From: an uncultured Oscillospiraceae bacterium
GTDB taxonomy: Bacteria; Bacillota; Clostridia; Oscillospirales; Acutalibacteraceae
Direction of reading: 5' to 3'
DNA length: 64,000 nucleotides
Assembly: GCA_910587835.1 (NCBI GenBank)
Contig: CAJUNQ010000094.1
Coordinates: 1-64,000 of the forward strand
Position numbers and translations under genes: made by a program. How positions within the stretch are numbered: the stretch's first letter is position 1; each line of letters begins with the position of its first letter. The notes under the pieces were generated by a model. It did not search any database. It was not told the DNA's origin and saw only the letters and a list, made by a program, of their open reading frames with translations. This document shows positions 41,650 through 50,660 of the stretch, piece after piece.

Positions 41650-42870
41650 ATGCAGATCTATGAAGAATTGCAGGCCCGGGGCCTTATTGCCCAGGTGAGC
41701 AATGAGGAGGAGGTCAGAGAGACCATCAATGGGGGAAAAGCCACCTTCTACATTGGCTATGACTGCACTGCCGACAGCCTGACCGCCGGACATTTTATGA
41801 CCCTGGCGCTGATGAAACGCCTGCAGATGGCCGGCAACCGGCCCATTGCCCTGATTGGCGGAGGCACTACCCTGATTGGCGACCCCTCTGGCCGCACGGA
41901 TATGCGGCCTATGCTCACCCGAAAGGACATTGACCACAATGCCGCCTGCTTTAAGAAGCAAATGGAGCGGTTTATTGAGTTTGGCGAGGGCAAGGCCCAA
42001 ATGCTCAACAATGCCGACTGGCTGTTGGAGCTGAACTATGTGGATCTGCTGCGGGAGGTGGGGTCCTGCTTCTCTGTCAACAATATGCTTCGGGCGGACT
42101 GTTACAAGCAGCGTATGGAGAAGGGGCTGTCATTTCTGGAGTTCAACTACATGATTATGCAGTCCTATGACTTCTACCATATGTTCCAGCACTGTGGCTG
42201 CAACATGCAGTGCGGCGGCAACGACCAGTGGAGCAATATGCTGGGCGGCACCGAACTCATCCGGCGCAAGCTGGGGAAGGACGCCCATGTGCTGACAATC
42301 ACCCTGCTCACAGACTCTCAGGGAAATAAGATGGGGAAGACAGCCGGCAATGCCGTGTGGCTGGACCCTAACAAGACCTCTCCCTTTGACTTCTACCAGT
42401 ATTGGCGGAACGTAGAGGATGCTGACGTGATCAAGTGCATCCGTATGCTCACCTTCCTGCCCTTGGAGGAGGTTGAGGAGATGTCCCACTGGGAGGGCAG
42501 TCAGCTGAACAAGGCCAAGGAGATTCTGGCATACCAGCTCACGGAAATGGTCCACGGGGAAGAGGAGGCCAAAAAGGCCCAGGAGGGCGCCCAGGCGTTG
42601 TTTAGCACAGGAAGCAACACGGCCAATATGCCCACCACTCAGCTGACAGAAGCTGACTTGACAGAGGGCAGCATCACTATTCTGGATTTGCTGGTAAAAG
42701 CCGGGCTGGCTTCTTCTAAGGGAGAAGGCCGCCGCCTGGTGCAGCAGGGTGGCGTCTCAGTCAATGAGGAAAAGATCACAGATATTGCCGCCACCTTCTC
42801 TGAGGCCCAGCTAAAAGAAGGCGTGGTCATCAAAAAAGGGAAAAAGGTGTTTCACAAGGTTATCCTTTAA
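41650..42870 (+). CDS. tyrS: Tyrosyl-tRNA synthetase
   Basis: 406 residues. Class I synthetase: YIGYDCTADSLTAGHF has the HIGH-like region, GGNDQWSNMLGG the tyrosine pocket and KMGKTAGNAVWLDP the KMSKS equivalent. The S4 RNA-binding domain is at the C-terminus (LVKAGLASSKGEGRRLVQQGG). AAAGGATGACAAAAC precedes the ATG. It is the third gene of the T-box operon, which explains the TAC specifier. Confidence 0.97.
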   Translation: MQIYEELQARGLIAQVSNEEEVRETINGGKATFYIGYDCTADSLTAGHFMTLALMKRLQMAGNRPIALIGGGTTLIGDPSGRTDMRPMLTRKDIDHNAACFKKQMERFIEFGEGKAQMLNNADWLLELNYVDLLREVGSCFSVNNMLRADCYKQRMEKGLSFLEFNYMIMQSYDFYHMFQHCGCNMQCGGNDQWSNMLGGTELIRRKLGKDAHVLTITLLTDSQGNKMGKTAGNAVWLDPNKTSPFDFYQYWRNVEDADVIKCIRMLTFLPLEEVEEMSHWEGSQLNKAKEILAYQLTEMVHGEEEAKKAQEGAQALFSTGSNTANMPTTQLTEADLTEGSITILDLLVKAGLASSKGEGRRLVQQGGVSVNEEKITDIAATFSEAQLKEGVVIKKGKKVFHKVIL

Positions 42871-42883
42871 GGAGGACTTTTCC

Positions 42884-43381
42884 ATGACAGAAAAAATCAT
42901 TGAGAAAATGATTGACTATTACCAGGGAAACAAGCGTGATGTCGCTCATTTTCTTAAGGTTTATGCCTATGCCCGTGCTATCGGCTTAATGGAGGGGCTG
43001 AGCGCCGCTGACCAGGACATGCTGGAAATCGCCGCGGTAGTCCATGATATTGCCTGTCCCTTCTGTCGGGAGAAGTATGGCTCTGCCGCTGGCAATTTGC
43101 AGGAAAAGGAGAGCGAAGCCCTGCTGCGGCCTTTTCTCTCGGAGTTTTCCTTGGAGCCGGCAGTTTTGGAGCGTGTGGTCCAGCTGGTTTGCCGTCATCA
43201 TACCTATACAGGGATAGACGGCCCGGACTGTCAGATTTTGCTGGAGGCAGACTATCTGGTCAATGCGGATGAGGGCGAGCAAAGCCCCCAAGCGATTGCC
43301 CACTTCCGGGACCAGGTGTTTCAGACTCGCTCCGGGACCCGGCTGTTGAACTCTATCTATATGAGGAGTCAGGAAAAGTAA
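42884..43381 (+). CDS. HD domain-containing protein
   Basis: 165 residues. The HD motif is in AAVVHDIACPF with an upstream His (DVAHFLKVYAYA) and a downstream HH (VCRHHTYTG) followed by ADYLVNADEG; metal-dependent phosphohydrolase family, probably acting on nucleotides. Substrate unknown. It follows tyrS after 13 bases with GGAGG before the ATG, so it is likely part of the same transcript. Confidence 0.88.
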   Translation: MTEKIIEKMIDYYQGNKRDVAHFLKVYAYARAIGLMEGLSAADQDMLEIAAVVHDIACPFCREKYGSAAGNLQEKESEALLRPFLSEFSLEPAVLERVVQLVCRHHTYTGIDGPDCQILLEADYLVNADEGEQSPQAIAHFRDQVFQTRSGTRLLNSIYMRSQEK

Positions 43382-43438
43382 GATATTTTTTCTTTTTTCT
43401 GTTGGAATAAAGTAAGATTTTTATGGCAAACTTTTCCT

Positions 43439-46021
43439 ATGAGAGAAATTTGCCAACGAAGAAAATGGATCGCCCCTTTGGGCGCATTTGGGATCACCGG
43501 GCTGCTTCTCAGCATGGTTTTTGCTGCAGCCGGGCTGTTTCCCTTTGGAGAACACACCCTGGCCTGGGGCGATCTGTCCCAGCAGGTCATACCCCTGCTT
43601 ATGGAGTGGAAGGACATTCTGGCTGGAAAGTCAGACATTTTCCTGAGCCTGCAAAACGCTGGGGGTATGAGTTTCTGGGGTGTGTTTTTCTTTTTCTTGT
43701 CCAGTCCCTTCAGCTTTTTGGTGATATTTGTAGAAAAAGCGCAAATATACCTGCTGGTGAATGGCTTGGTGCTGTTAAAGCTATCCCTGGCAGCTGCCAG
43801 TGGAGCCTGTTTTTTTCAAAGAGAGGCCCCCGGTCTGCCGCTGGCGGCACAGCTGGCGTTGGGACTGTCCTACGGACTGTGTGGCTATGGGCTGCTCTAC
43901 TACCAGAACTTGGTGTGGTTAGATGTACTCTGCCTTTTCCCCCTGCTTATGCTTGGCTTTCTGCGGCTGATAGAAGGGGGAAGCCCCCTATGGTTTACTG
44001 TAGTGCTGACTATGGTGGTCGCCGTCAATTACTACCTGAGTTATATGGTTTTTCTGGGGCTGCTGCTGTGGAGCGGAATATTTCTGCGGCTAGCTGTCCC
44101 CAAGGAAAAAAGAGGGCAAGTGGCTGGCCGGTTGGGCTTAAGCGCCTTGGCAGCTCTACTGCTTACAGCGGTGGTCTGGCTGCCATCCTTCCGCCAGTGT
44201 ATAGCCTCGGCCCGTACCAGTGAGGGAATCATCAGCTCTGTCCAGTCGGGGGGCTTTTGGACAAGGCTGACCACTACCCTGCCCATATTGTTTCTGACTG
44301 CTGGGGCTGTAGCAGTCCCTTGGCTGTACCGGCGTTTTCCCCAAACGGAAAAAACAAAGGCAGTCGCCCTTTGCTGGGGGCTGAGCTTTCTGCCCATGCT
44401 GATCGAGCCGGTCAATAAGCTATGGCATACAGGGAGCTACCAGGCCTTTCCGGTCCGATACGGCTATATGCCTGTTCTTTTTGGTTTGTGGTTTCTGGCT
44501 TTGGGGCTGCAGTCTCGGGAGACCGTCCCCAGACGATCCCAGCAGTGCATAGTTGGGACTACTGCGGGAGTCCTGACAGCAGCTGTTTTGGGTGGGGCCT
44601 TCCTTCTGACCCGCGCCTACGAAACCGCCAGCGGCTACACCCACACATTATGGATCAGTCCAGAGGCTTTTGGGCTGCTGGCAGTGTTTGGATTGATCTG
44701 CCTTGCTGGCGTCCTCCTGGTCTTTTCCTTCTGGCGATGGGGGAAGGGGCGGGCTTTTCCCGGTATTTTGCTCATGCTCTGTCTGATTCAGGCAGTCGTG
44801 TACAGCAGCCTCTTTATTGGTTCCGCCGCAAATATTCCAGAGCGCAGTCTGGCCCTGCTGGCCGCAGGCCAGCCTCAAGACTCAGGGCTCTACCGGGTCA
44901 AACCAGAGAGTAAATTCTGTCATGTCAATTTGCTGGGAGGGGCCGGAATGCCCACATTGAGCCACTATACCTCTCTTACAGACAGCCGCTTTCTAGCTGT
45001 CATGAAGAAGCTCGGCTATTCTGCCTATTGGATGGAGGTCTCGGGCTGCTGCGGAACAGCGGTGAGCGACATTCTGCTGTCAAACAAGTATATCCTGGAT
45101 GAGGACATGCAGTTTTCTGCTACAGGCAGTGGGAATATGGGAATTCTGGTGCCTGCTGGCATTCTGCCGGAGACTTTGAATCAGGGCGAACGCTTGGAGG
45201 AACAGAACCGGGTGGTTCAGGCATTGACCGGAGAGCGCCCCTTCACCCAGTACCCCCCGGTTGAGGGCAAAATAGCTATAGAGGGGGACCGGACGATTCT
45301 GGAACCAGGTGTGATACGCTATGAAATCACTCTTTCTCAGCCGTCCACCCTGTACTTTGATGCTTTTGACTGCATTTCGACCCGCCTGCGGGAAAAAATC
45401 AATGATGCTTTTTCCATAACCGTGAATGGGAAGAAGATAGCGGAGAGTTATCCGACCCAGTCGTGTAATGGAATTCTGGACTTGGGGAGCTTTGAACAAG
45501 GGACGGTTCTGATTGAGGTCGATGTAAGCAAGCGGGTCAGCCTTTGCTCCTTTGGGGTGTGGGGAATGGAGGCTTCCCAGCCCCCTGCCCTTGCGGCCCA
45601 CTTGCCCAGCGCAGAACTGCGATTGAAAAGGGGGGCTATCACTGGTACGGTGGATGGGGGAGAGGGGAGCGCACTTTTCCTCTCTGTACCCTGGTATCAG
45701 GGTATGGAGCTTCGTGTCAATGGAAACCGGGTGCAGCCCCGGATTGTCTTGGATTGCTTTATGGAAATCCCATTGCCAGACGAGAAAAATGTCGTTGAAA
45801 TCAGCTATGTACCAGCGGGCTTTTGGAGCGGTCTATGTATCAGTGCCGCAACAGTGGGTGTAGTAGGACTTTTTGTGCTTTTCCGGCGTTTCTCCTGGGT
45901 CCGGCGGGTCAATCAAATGTGGATGCGTACAGCGCCCATGCTGCTTTATACTGCTTTTTTAGCTGCACTCCTGGCCGTTTATCTGTTTCCTGTTGTAATT
46001 TGGGTGATAGGAAAAATATAA
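43439..46021 (+). CDS. YfhO family membrane protein
   Basis: 860 residues. About a dozen transmembrane helices (to ~440 and one or two at 800-855) with a large extracytoplasmic part in between (~470-790). LAWGDLSQQVIPLLMEWKDIL near the N-terminus and the MSFWGVFFFFLSSPFSFLV region are typical of the YfhO/GT-C-like family, where the Asp after the first helix is conserved. B. subtilis YfhO is linked to lipoteichoic acid glycosylation. No ribosome site stands out for the ATG 43439, so the start is uncertain. 57 bases after the HD gene. A terminator follows. Confidence 0.88.
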   Translation: MREICQRRKWIAPLGAFGITGLLLSMVFAAAGLFPFGEHTLAWGDLSQQVIPLLMEWKDILAGKSDIFLSLQNAGGMSFWGVFFFFLSSPFSFLVIFVEKAQIYLLVNGLVLLKLSLAAASGACFFQREAPGLPLAAQLALGLSYGLCGYGLLYYQNLVWLDVLCLFPLLMLGFLRLIEGGSPLWFTVVLTMVVAVNYYLSYMVFLGLLLWSGIFLRLAVPKEKRGQVAGRLGLSALAALLLTAVVWLPSFRQCIASARTSEGIISSVQSGGFWTRLTTTLPILFLTAGAVAVPWLYRRFPQTEKTKAVALCWGLSFLPMLIEPVNKLWHTGSYQAFPVRYGYMPVLFGLWFLALGLQSRETVPRRSQQCIVGTTAGVLTAAVLGGAFLLTRAYETASGYTHTLWISPEAFGLLAVFGLICLAGVLLVFSFWRWGKGRAFPGILLMLCLIQAVVYSSLFIGSAANIPERSLALLAAGQPQDSGLYRVKPESKFCHVNLLGGAGMPTLSHYTSLTDSRFLAVMKKLGYSAYWMEVSGCCGTAVSDILLSNKYILDEDMQFSATGSGNMGILVPAGILPETLNQGERLEEQNRVVQALTGERPFTQYPPVEGKIAIEGDRTILEPGVIRYEITLSQPSTLYFDAFDCISTRLREKINDAFSITVNGKKIAESYPTQSCNGILDLGSFEQGTVLIEVDVSKRVSLCSFGVWGMEASQPPALAAHLPSAELRLKRGAITGTVDGGEGSALFLSVPWYQGMELRVNGNRVQPRIVLDCFMEIPLPDEKNVVEISYVPAGFWSGLCISAATVGVVGLFVLFRRFSWVRRVNQMWMRTAPMLLYTAFLAALLAVYLFPVVIWVIGKI

Positions 46022-46056
46022 GAGCCTCTCCGGTACGCCGGAAAGGCTCTTTTGCG
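46019..46056. terminator. Terminator after the YfhO gene
   Basis: AAGAGCCT-c-TCCGG and CCGGA-a-AGGCTCTT pair around TACG, followed by TTT. The other strand has a less regular T run; it may also help stop the dap operon. Confidence 0.85.
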
Positions 46057-46064
46057 TTTTGCTT

Positions 46065-46523
46065 TTAGGCCATAGCAGTCTCTATAGCAGAAAGTACCGT
46101 GTCAAAATCCGACTCTGTGACCAGAAGGGAAATCTCCACCTCTGAGGTAGTGATCAGCCTCAGGTCAGCCTTAGTGTTGGCAATGGCCCTAAACACCTTT
46201 GCCGCAATGCCAGGCGTGTTTTTCATGGCCAGGTCGTAGATGGAAATTTTGTGATTCACCGAGCTGACAATCATATTGACGTTGGTCTCCTTTTTCAACT
46301 GGGTTGTAAAGGCCAGAACATCCATCAGGTCATTATCAGAGATGGTAAAGGACAGGCCGGTAAAAGCGCCGTGGGTTGGGGCCATGGAGATCATATCAAT
46401 GTTGATCTCATACTTTGCGATAGAATCGAAGATTCGGGAGAGGGAGTCCACCTGCGCGGGAAAACCCACTAAGGTGACCAGGGTAATATTGTCTACCGTG
46501 CTGATAACTGTGCCAGCGCTCAT
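46065..46523 (-). CDS. Free-standing tandem ACT domain protein
   Basis: 152 residues with two ACT units (about 8-75 and 85-150). ITLVTLVGFPAQVDSLSRIF and ISIYDLAMKNTPGIAAKVFR look like the regulatory domain of aspartate kinase LysC, without the kinase. Likely a ligand sensor for lysine or threonine. Start at ATG 46523, one base after the dapB stop, with GGAAAGGAAG; the longer frame from 46541 lies in dapB. Last gene of asd-dapA-dapB-ACT. Confidence 0.88.
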   Translation of the reverse strand: MSAGTVISTVDNITLVTLVGFPAQVDSLSRIFDSIAKYEINIDMISMAPTHGAFTGLSFTISDNDLMDVLAFTTQLKKETNVNMIVSSVNHKISIYDLAMKNTPGIAAKVFRAIANTKADLRLITTSEVEISLLVTESDFDTVLSAIETAMA

Positions 46524-46524
46524 G

Positions 46525-47292
46525 TTAAGCTTCCTTTCCATTCTGAATCAAATGGGACATATCATACAGTCCCGGGCTCCGTCCAGCCATAAAAATAGCG
46601 GCGTTTACAGCTCCGGCGGCAAACAGCTCCTTGGACTGGGCGGAATGGGAGAGGGTGATCACCTCATGGCTGCCCGCAAAAATAACCTGATGCTCTCCCA
46701 CAATGGTGCCGCCCCGGACAGAATGAATGCCAAGCTCTGCTTTGTCCCGCTTCTTCCGCTGCGAATGACGGTCGTAGGTGTACTTCATACAGTTGGCCCG
46801 GGCCTGGTTGACTGCGTCAGCCAGCATCAGGGCCGTGCCGCTGGGGGCGTCGATTTTCTGGTTGTGGTGCGCTTCCACAATTTCCACATCAAAGCTTTCC
46901 CCCAACACTGTCCCGGCGGTTTTCGCCAACTCCATCAGCAGGTTGATACCCAGGGACATGTTTCGGGAATAGAAGACCGGCAGCTCAGCCGCAGCCTCTT
47001 TTATTTCCTCCGACTGTTCCGGAGTGTAGCCAGTAGTGCACAGCACTGCCGCGGTCCCCAGGTGGGTACGGCAGTAGTCCAAAGTCGGGGAGAGGGCGCT
47101 GGGGTGAGAAAAGTCCACCACCACATCCACTGTCTCCTGCACTGCGTCAAAGGAGGAATACACCGGAAACTCAAACGTCCCGCCAAGAAGGTCTACGCCG
47201 GCAATGATTTCGCAGTCTGTCCGGCTGCTGGCAAGGCTTCTGACAGCCGCGCCCATTTTACCCGCACAGCCGCTGAGCAGTAATCTGATCAT
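46525..47292 (-). CDS. dapB: 4-hydroxy-tetrahydrodipicolinate reductase
   Basis: 255 residues. Reduces the dapA product with NAD(P)H. The Rossmann motif LLLSGCAGKMGAAV starts the protein; EAHHNQKIDAPSGTALML is the catalytic and substrate loop. Start at ATG 47292 gives the usual N-terminus; GGACGTGA is a fair ribosome site. The longer frame from 47316 is less likely. Followed by the ACT gene after one base. Confidence 0.96.
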   Translation of the reverse strand: MIRLLLSGCAGKMGAAVRSLASSRTDCEIIAGVDLLGGTFEFPVYSSFDAVQETVDVVVDFSHPSALSPTLDYCRTHLGTAAVLCTTGYTPEQSEEIKEAAAELPVFYSRNMSLGINLLMELAKTAGTVLGESFDVEIVEAHHNQKIDAPSGTALMLADAVNQARANCMKYTYDRHSQRKKRDKAELGIHSVRGGTIVGEHQVIFAGSHEVITLSHSAQSKELFAAGAVNAAIFMAGRSPGLYDMSHLIQNGKEA

Positions 47293-47356
47293 GCTTTCAC
47301 GTCCGTTTCTTTCCATTTTTCTTGCCCCGCCGCTATAGGCGGCGTTGGGCAGGGAC

Positions 47357-48247
47357 TTATATCAACCCGTGTTTTTTCAGCAGTGCAGTCATGGCGGCCT
47401 GCTTTTCCTCCGGCATCGTAGTCAGGGGCATGCGGCAGAAGTTGGTGGAGATCACGCCCATTTGCCAGAGAGCCTCCTTTATGGGGATGGGGTTCACATC
47501 CATGAAGAAGCCGTCCATCAAATCAATATACTGGTTATTGAGCTGCTGGGCAGCCGTCAGCTGACCGGCAGCCGCAGCGCAGACCAGGTCATGCATCTGC
47601 TTGGGCAGGGCATTGGAGAACACGGAGATAACGCCCTTCCCTCCCAGAGCCGTAATGGCCAACGCCTGGTTATCCTCACCGGAATAGACCGCCAGATCAT
47701 CCCCGCACAGAGCGATGGTGCGGGCTACAGAGGCAGTGTCCCCGTTGGCCTCTTTGGTGGCTACAATATAGGGATTTTTGGAGAGCGCAAGGTAGGTGGC
47801 GGGCAGAATATTACAACCCGTGCGGCTGGGGACATTATAGAGGATGCAGGGAAGCTCCACACAATTGGCAATATAGTGGAAGCTTTCCATCAACCCCTTC
47901 TGGGAGGTTTTGTTGTAGTAGGGCGTTACCAGCAAAAGCCCCTCCACTCCCAAAGCCTTGGCCTCCAAAGACAGGTCCACACAAAAACGGGTGTCATTGC
48001 TGCCGGTCCCGGCAACCACAGGAACGCGTCCCTTGGCTCTCTCCACAATAAAGCGAATGGTCTTCAGGTGCTCCTCACTGCTCATGGTGGCGGCCTCGCC
48101 TGTGGTGCCGCATGCAATAATGGCATCGGCGCCGCCGGAGATCTGCAGCTCTACCAGCTTATCCAGCTCATCCCAAAGAATCTCGCCCCGCTGGTCAAAG
48201 GGGGTGACAAGAGCAGTGCCCACACCGGTAAAAATGGTGTTCTTCAT
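47357..48247 (-). CDS. dapA: 4-hydroxy-tetrahydrodipicolinate synthase
   Basis: 296 residues, TIM barrel. Condenses aspartate semialdehyde with pyruvate. CGTTGEAATMSSEEH near 45, YNVPSRTGCN with the Tyr, and VATKEANGD with the Schiff-base Lys. Preceded by asd (54-base gap) and followed by dapB (64-base gap with a small GC hairpin). Confidence 0.97.
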   Translation of the reverse strand: MKNTIFTGVGTALVTPFDQRGEILWDELDKLVELQISGGADAIIACGTTGEAATMSSEEHLKTIRFIVERAKGRVPVVAGTGSNDTRFCVDLSLEAKALGVEGLLLVTPYYNKTSQKGLMESFHYIANCVELPCILYNVPSRTGCNILPATYLALSKNPYIVATKEANGDTASVARTIALCGDDLAVYSGEDNQALAITALGGKGVISVFSNALPKQMHDLVCAAAAGQLTAAQQLNNQYIDLMDGFFMDVNPIPIKEALWQMGVISTNFCRMPLTTMPEEKQAAMTALLKKHGLI

Positions 48248-48301
48248 AGTAGCTTCCTCCTGAAAAATGAATGGAAAAAACAGCCAGGTACAGCAAGTGG
48301 A

Positions 48302-49381
48302 TCAGTCAAAATAACCCAGCTTGCACAGCAGCTCAGCCATTAGGACCCCGCCGCCGGCCGCGCCGCGCAGGGTGTTGTGAGACAGACATACAAATTTGTA
48401 GTCATACTGGGTATCAGGGCGCAGACGGCCTACAGAGATTGCCATGCCCCCCTCCAGGTCCCGGTCCAGCTTAGGCTGGGGCCGGTTCGGCTCTGTGAAA
48501 TAGTGAATGAACTGCTTGGGAGCGCTGGGCAGCTCCATCTCCTGAGCCGGGCCCTTGAACTCATTCCAGCGGCGGATGATCTCCTCAGCGCTGGCCTTAT
48601 TCTCCAGTGAGAAGAACACAGCCGCCAGGTGGCCGTCAGAAACCGGCACCCGCAGGCATTGGGAAGTGATGGAGGGCGATGTGGCGTTGACAATCACGCC
48701 GTCCTCCACATGCCCCCAGATCTTCATGGGCTCCCGCTCCGATTTCTCCTCCTCACCGCCAATATAGGGGATCACATTGTCCAGAATTTCGGGCATGGTT
48801 TCAAAGGTCTTGCTCGCCCCGGAGATAGCCTGATAGGTACAGGCCAACACTTTGGTCACGCCCAAGTCCAGCAGGGGATGCAGGGCGGGAACATAGCTCT
48901 GCAAGGAGCAGTTGGATTTTACCGCGATAAATCCCCGCTTGGTACCCAGCCGCTGACGCTGATGGGCAATGACCTGGTGATGGTTCGCATTCAACTCCGG
49001 CACAATCATGGGCACATCCGGGTCGCCCCGATGCTCTTTGTTATTGGAAATAACAGGGCATTCCAGCTTGGCGTATGCCTCTTCCAGGGCAGTAATCTCC
49101 TCCGACTTCATGTTGACGGCGCAGAACACAAAGTCCACCAGAGAAACGATTTTTTCCATATCCGCCTGTGCGTCATAAACAGGCATGCCAGCCATATTGG
49201 CCGGAATGGGCGTGGGCATGGCCCAACGGCTTCCCACAGCCTCCTCATAGGTTTTTCCCGCCGACCTGGCGCTGGCTGCCAGAGCCTTCACCTCAAACCA
49301 AGGATGATTTTCCAGCAAAGTGGCAAAGCGCTGGCCGACCATTCCTGTGCATCCAATAATGCCTACACGATACTGCTTCAT
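48302..49381 (-). CDS. asd: Aspartate-semialdehyde dehydrogenase, archaeal/fungal-like type
   Basis: 359 residues. Converts aspartyl phosphate to aspartate semialdehyde. YRVGIIGCTGMVGQRF holds the NADP loop; the active-site Cys is in AVKSNCSLQSYVPAL (SNCS rather than the more common QNCST). The larger size and the insert EEEKSEREPMKIWGH put it with the long type found in archaea, fungi and many Clostridia. Start at ATG 49381 with AAAGG nine bases upstream; the upstream ATG (49387) has poor spacing. First gene of the operon. Confidence 0.93.
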   Translation of the reverse strand: MKQYRVGIIGCTGMVGQRFATLLENHPWFEVKALAASARSAGKTYEEAVGSRWAMPTPIPANMAGMPVYDAQADMEKIVSLVDFVFCAVNMKSEEITALEEAYAKLECPVISNNKEHRGDPDVPMIVPELNANHHQVIAHQRQRLGTKRGFIAVKSNCSLQSYVPALHPLLDLGVTKVLACTYQAISGASKTFETMPEILDNVIPYIGGEEEKSEREPMKIWGHVEDGVIVNATSPSITSQCLRVPVSDGHLAAVFFSLENKASAEEIIRRWNEFKGPAQEMELPSAPKQFIHYFTEPNRPQPKLDRDLEGGMAISVGRLRPDTQYDYKFVCLSHNTLRGAAGGGVLMAELLCKLGYFD

Positions 49382-49425
49382 TTTCATTTTCCTTTCCCCA
49401 AAGCCAAAGATGTCGGTGAAAATAG

Positions 49426-49454
49426 TTGAAAACATGCCTGCCATCCATTATAAT
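49426..49454 (+). promoter_or_regulatory. Probable promoter for queA
   Basis: TTGAAA (49426-49431), 17-base spacer, TATAAT (49449-49454). Start near 49461. Faces the asd promoter, which lies further right, so the two 5' ends would overlap by about 20 bases. Confidence 0.6.
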
Positions 49455-49486
49455 AAGAGGCGGACAGGAGCAGGCAACTCTGCTTT

Positions 49487-49515
49487 ATTATACTCCATAC
49501 CGGGCCGGTTGTCAA
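49487..49515 (-). promoter_or_regulatory. Promoter for the asd-dapA-dapB-ACT operon
   Basis: Reverse strand TTGACA (49510-49515), 17-base spacer, TATAAT (49487-49492): perfect consensus. Start near 49480, leader about 100 bases. No lysine riboswitch seen. Confidence 0.85.
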
Positions 49516-49574
49516 TTTTTTCTGCCGGATATCCAGTCTATCCTATGATTTTTTCTCCAGGAGAGTGACCAAAT

Positions 49575-50615
49575 ATGAGTACTGACTCTATGAAAACCTG
49601 CGATTTCCATTTTGAACTGCCTCCGGAGCTCATTGCCCAGACTCCGATTGAGCCGAGGGACGCCTCCCGGCTGATGGTGCTGGACAAGCGTACCGGAGAG
49701 ATTGAGCACAGGCATTTTTCGGATATTCTGGACTATCTATGCCCAGGAGACTGTCTGATTCTCAACGACTCCCGGGTGCTGCCAGCCAGAATTTTCGGCA
49801 CAAAAACGGAGACAGGCGCACATGTAGAGTTTTTGCTGTTAGAGAATAAGGGTAACGATACCTGGGAGGCATTGTGCAAGCCGGGTAAAAGGGCAAAGGA
49901 AGGAAACTGTTTTCAGTTTGGCGATGGGCTTTTCATGGGTCAGATCACGGAAGTCAAGGAGGACGGCAGCCGCCTGGTTCGCTTTGAGTATCAGGGCGAA
50001 TTTTTCAGTCTGCTTGACCAGATTGGCCAGATGCCGCTGCCGCCGTATATCAAGGAGCGGCTGAAGGATCAGGAACGCTACCAGACCGTCTACTCCCGAG
50101 AGACCGGCTCTGCCGCCGCCCCTACCGCCGGCCTCCATTTTACGCCTGAACTGCTGGAACGCGTCCGGGAGAAGGGAATCGCAGTAGGCTTTGTAACGCT
50201 GCATGTGGGGCTGGGCACCTTTCGCCCGGTCAGCGCCGAGCGGATTACAGACCACAAAATGCATGCGGAACACTACTACATGCCGGCAGAGACTGCGGAG
50301 CTTATCAACTGCACCAGGGCTGCGGGGAGACGGGTCATCGCGGTAGGCACCACCAGCTGCCGTACCATAGAGTCTGTTGCCCAAAAAGAACATTGTTTTC
50401 GGGAAAGCAGCGGCTGGACGGACATCTTTATTTATCCTGGGTATGAATTCAAAGGAGTCAATGGACTGATCACCAATTTTCATCTGCCGGAGAGCACGCT
50501 GATCATGCTGGTTTCCGCATTGGCAGGGAGAGAGCACGTCTTGGGGGCTTATGCCAAGGCAGTGGAGGAAAGATATCGGTTTTTCAGTTTTGGGGATGCC
50601 ATGCTTGTAATATAA
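49575..50615 (+). CDS. queA: S-adenosylmethionine:tRNA ribosyltransferase-isomerase
   Basis: 346 residues. Transfers and rearranges the ribose of SAM to preQ1 in tRNA to give epoxyqueuosine. FELPPELIAQTPIEPRDASR is typical, and DSRVLPARIFG, AAPTAGLHFTPELLE and FHLPESTLIMLVSA are also present. The ATG lies after AGGAGAGTGA. Downstream queuosine genes are not next to it here. Confidence 0.96.
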   Translation: MSTDSMKTCDFHFELPPELIAQTPIEPRDASRLMVLDKRTGEIEHRHFSDILDYLCPGDCLILNDSRVLPARIFGTKTETGAHVEFLLLENKGNDTWEALCKPGKRAKEGNCFQFGDGLFMGQITEVKEDGSRLVRFEYQGEFFSLLDQIGQMPLPPYIKERLKDQERYQTVYSRETGSAAAPTAGLHFTPELLERVREKGIAVGFVTLHVGLGTFRPVSAERITDHKMHAEHYYMPAETAELINCTRAAGRRVIAVGTTSCRTIESVAQKEHCFRESSGWTDIFIYPGYEFKGVNGLITNFHLPESTLIMLVSALAGREHVLGAYAKAVEERYRFFSFGDAMLVI

Positions 50616-50660
50616 GCAGAAACGAAATATAACCAAAATAAAACAGAAAGAAGACCATCT

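Noticed and set aside
47345..48343. 332-codon forward frame opposite dapA
   Set aside because: Shadow of dapA, which has all catalytic motifs.
49381..49480. Possible lysine riboswitch before asd
   Set aside because: About 100 bases only and no sign of the five-helix core; the regulator may instead be the ACT protein or something unseen.
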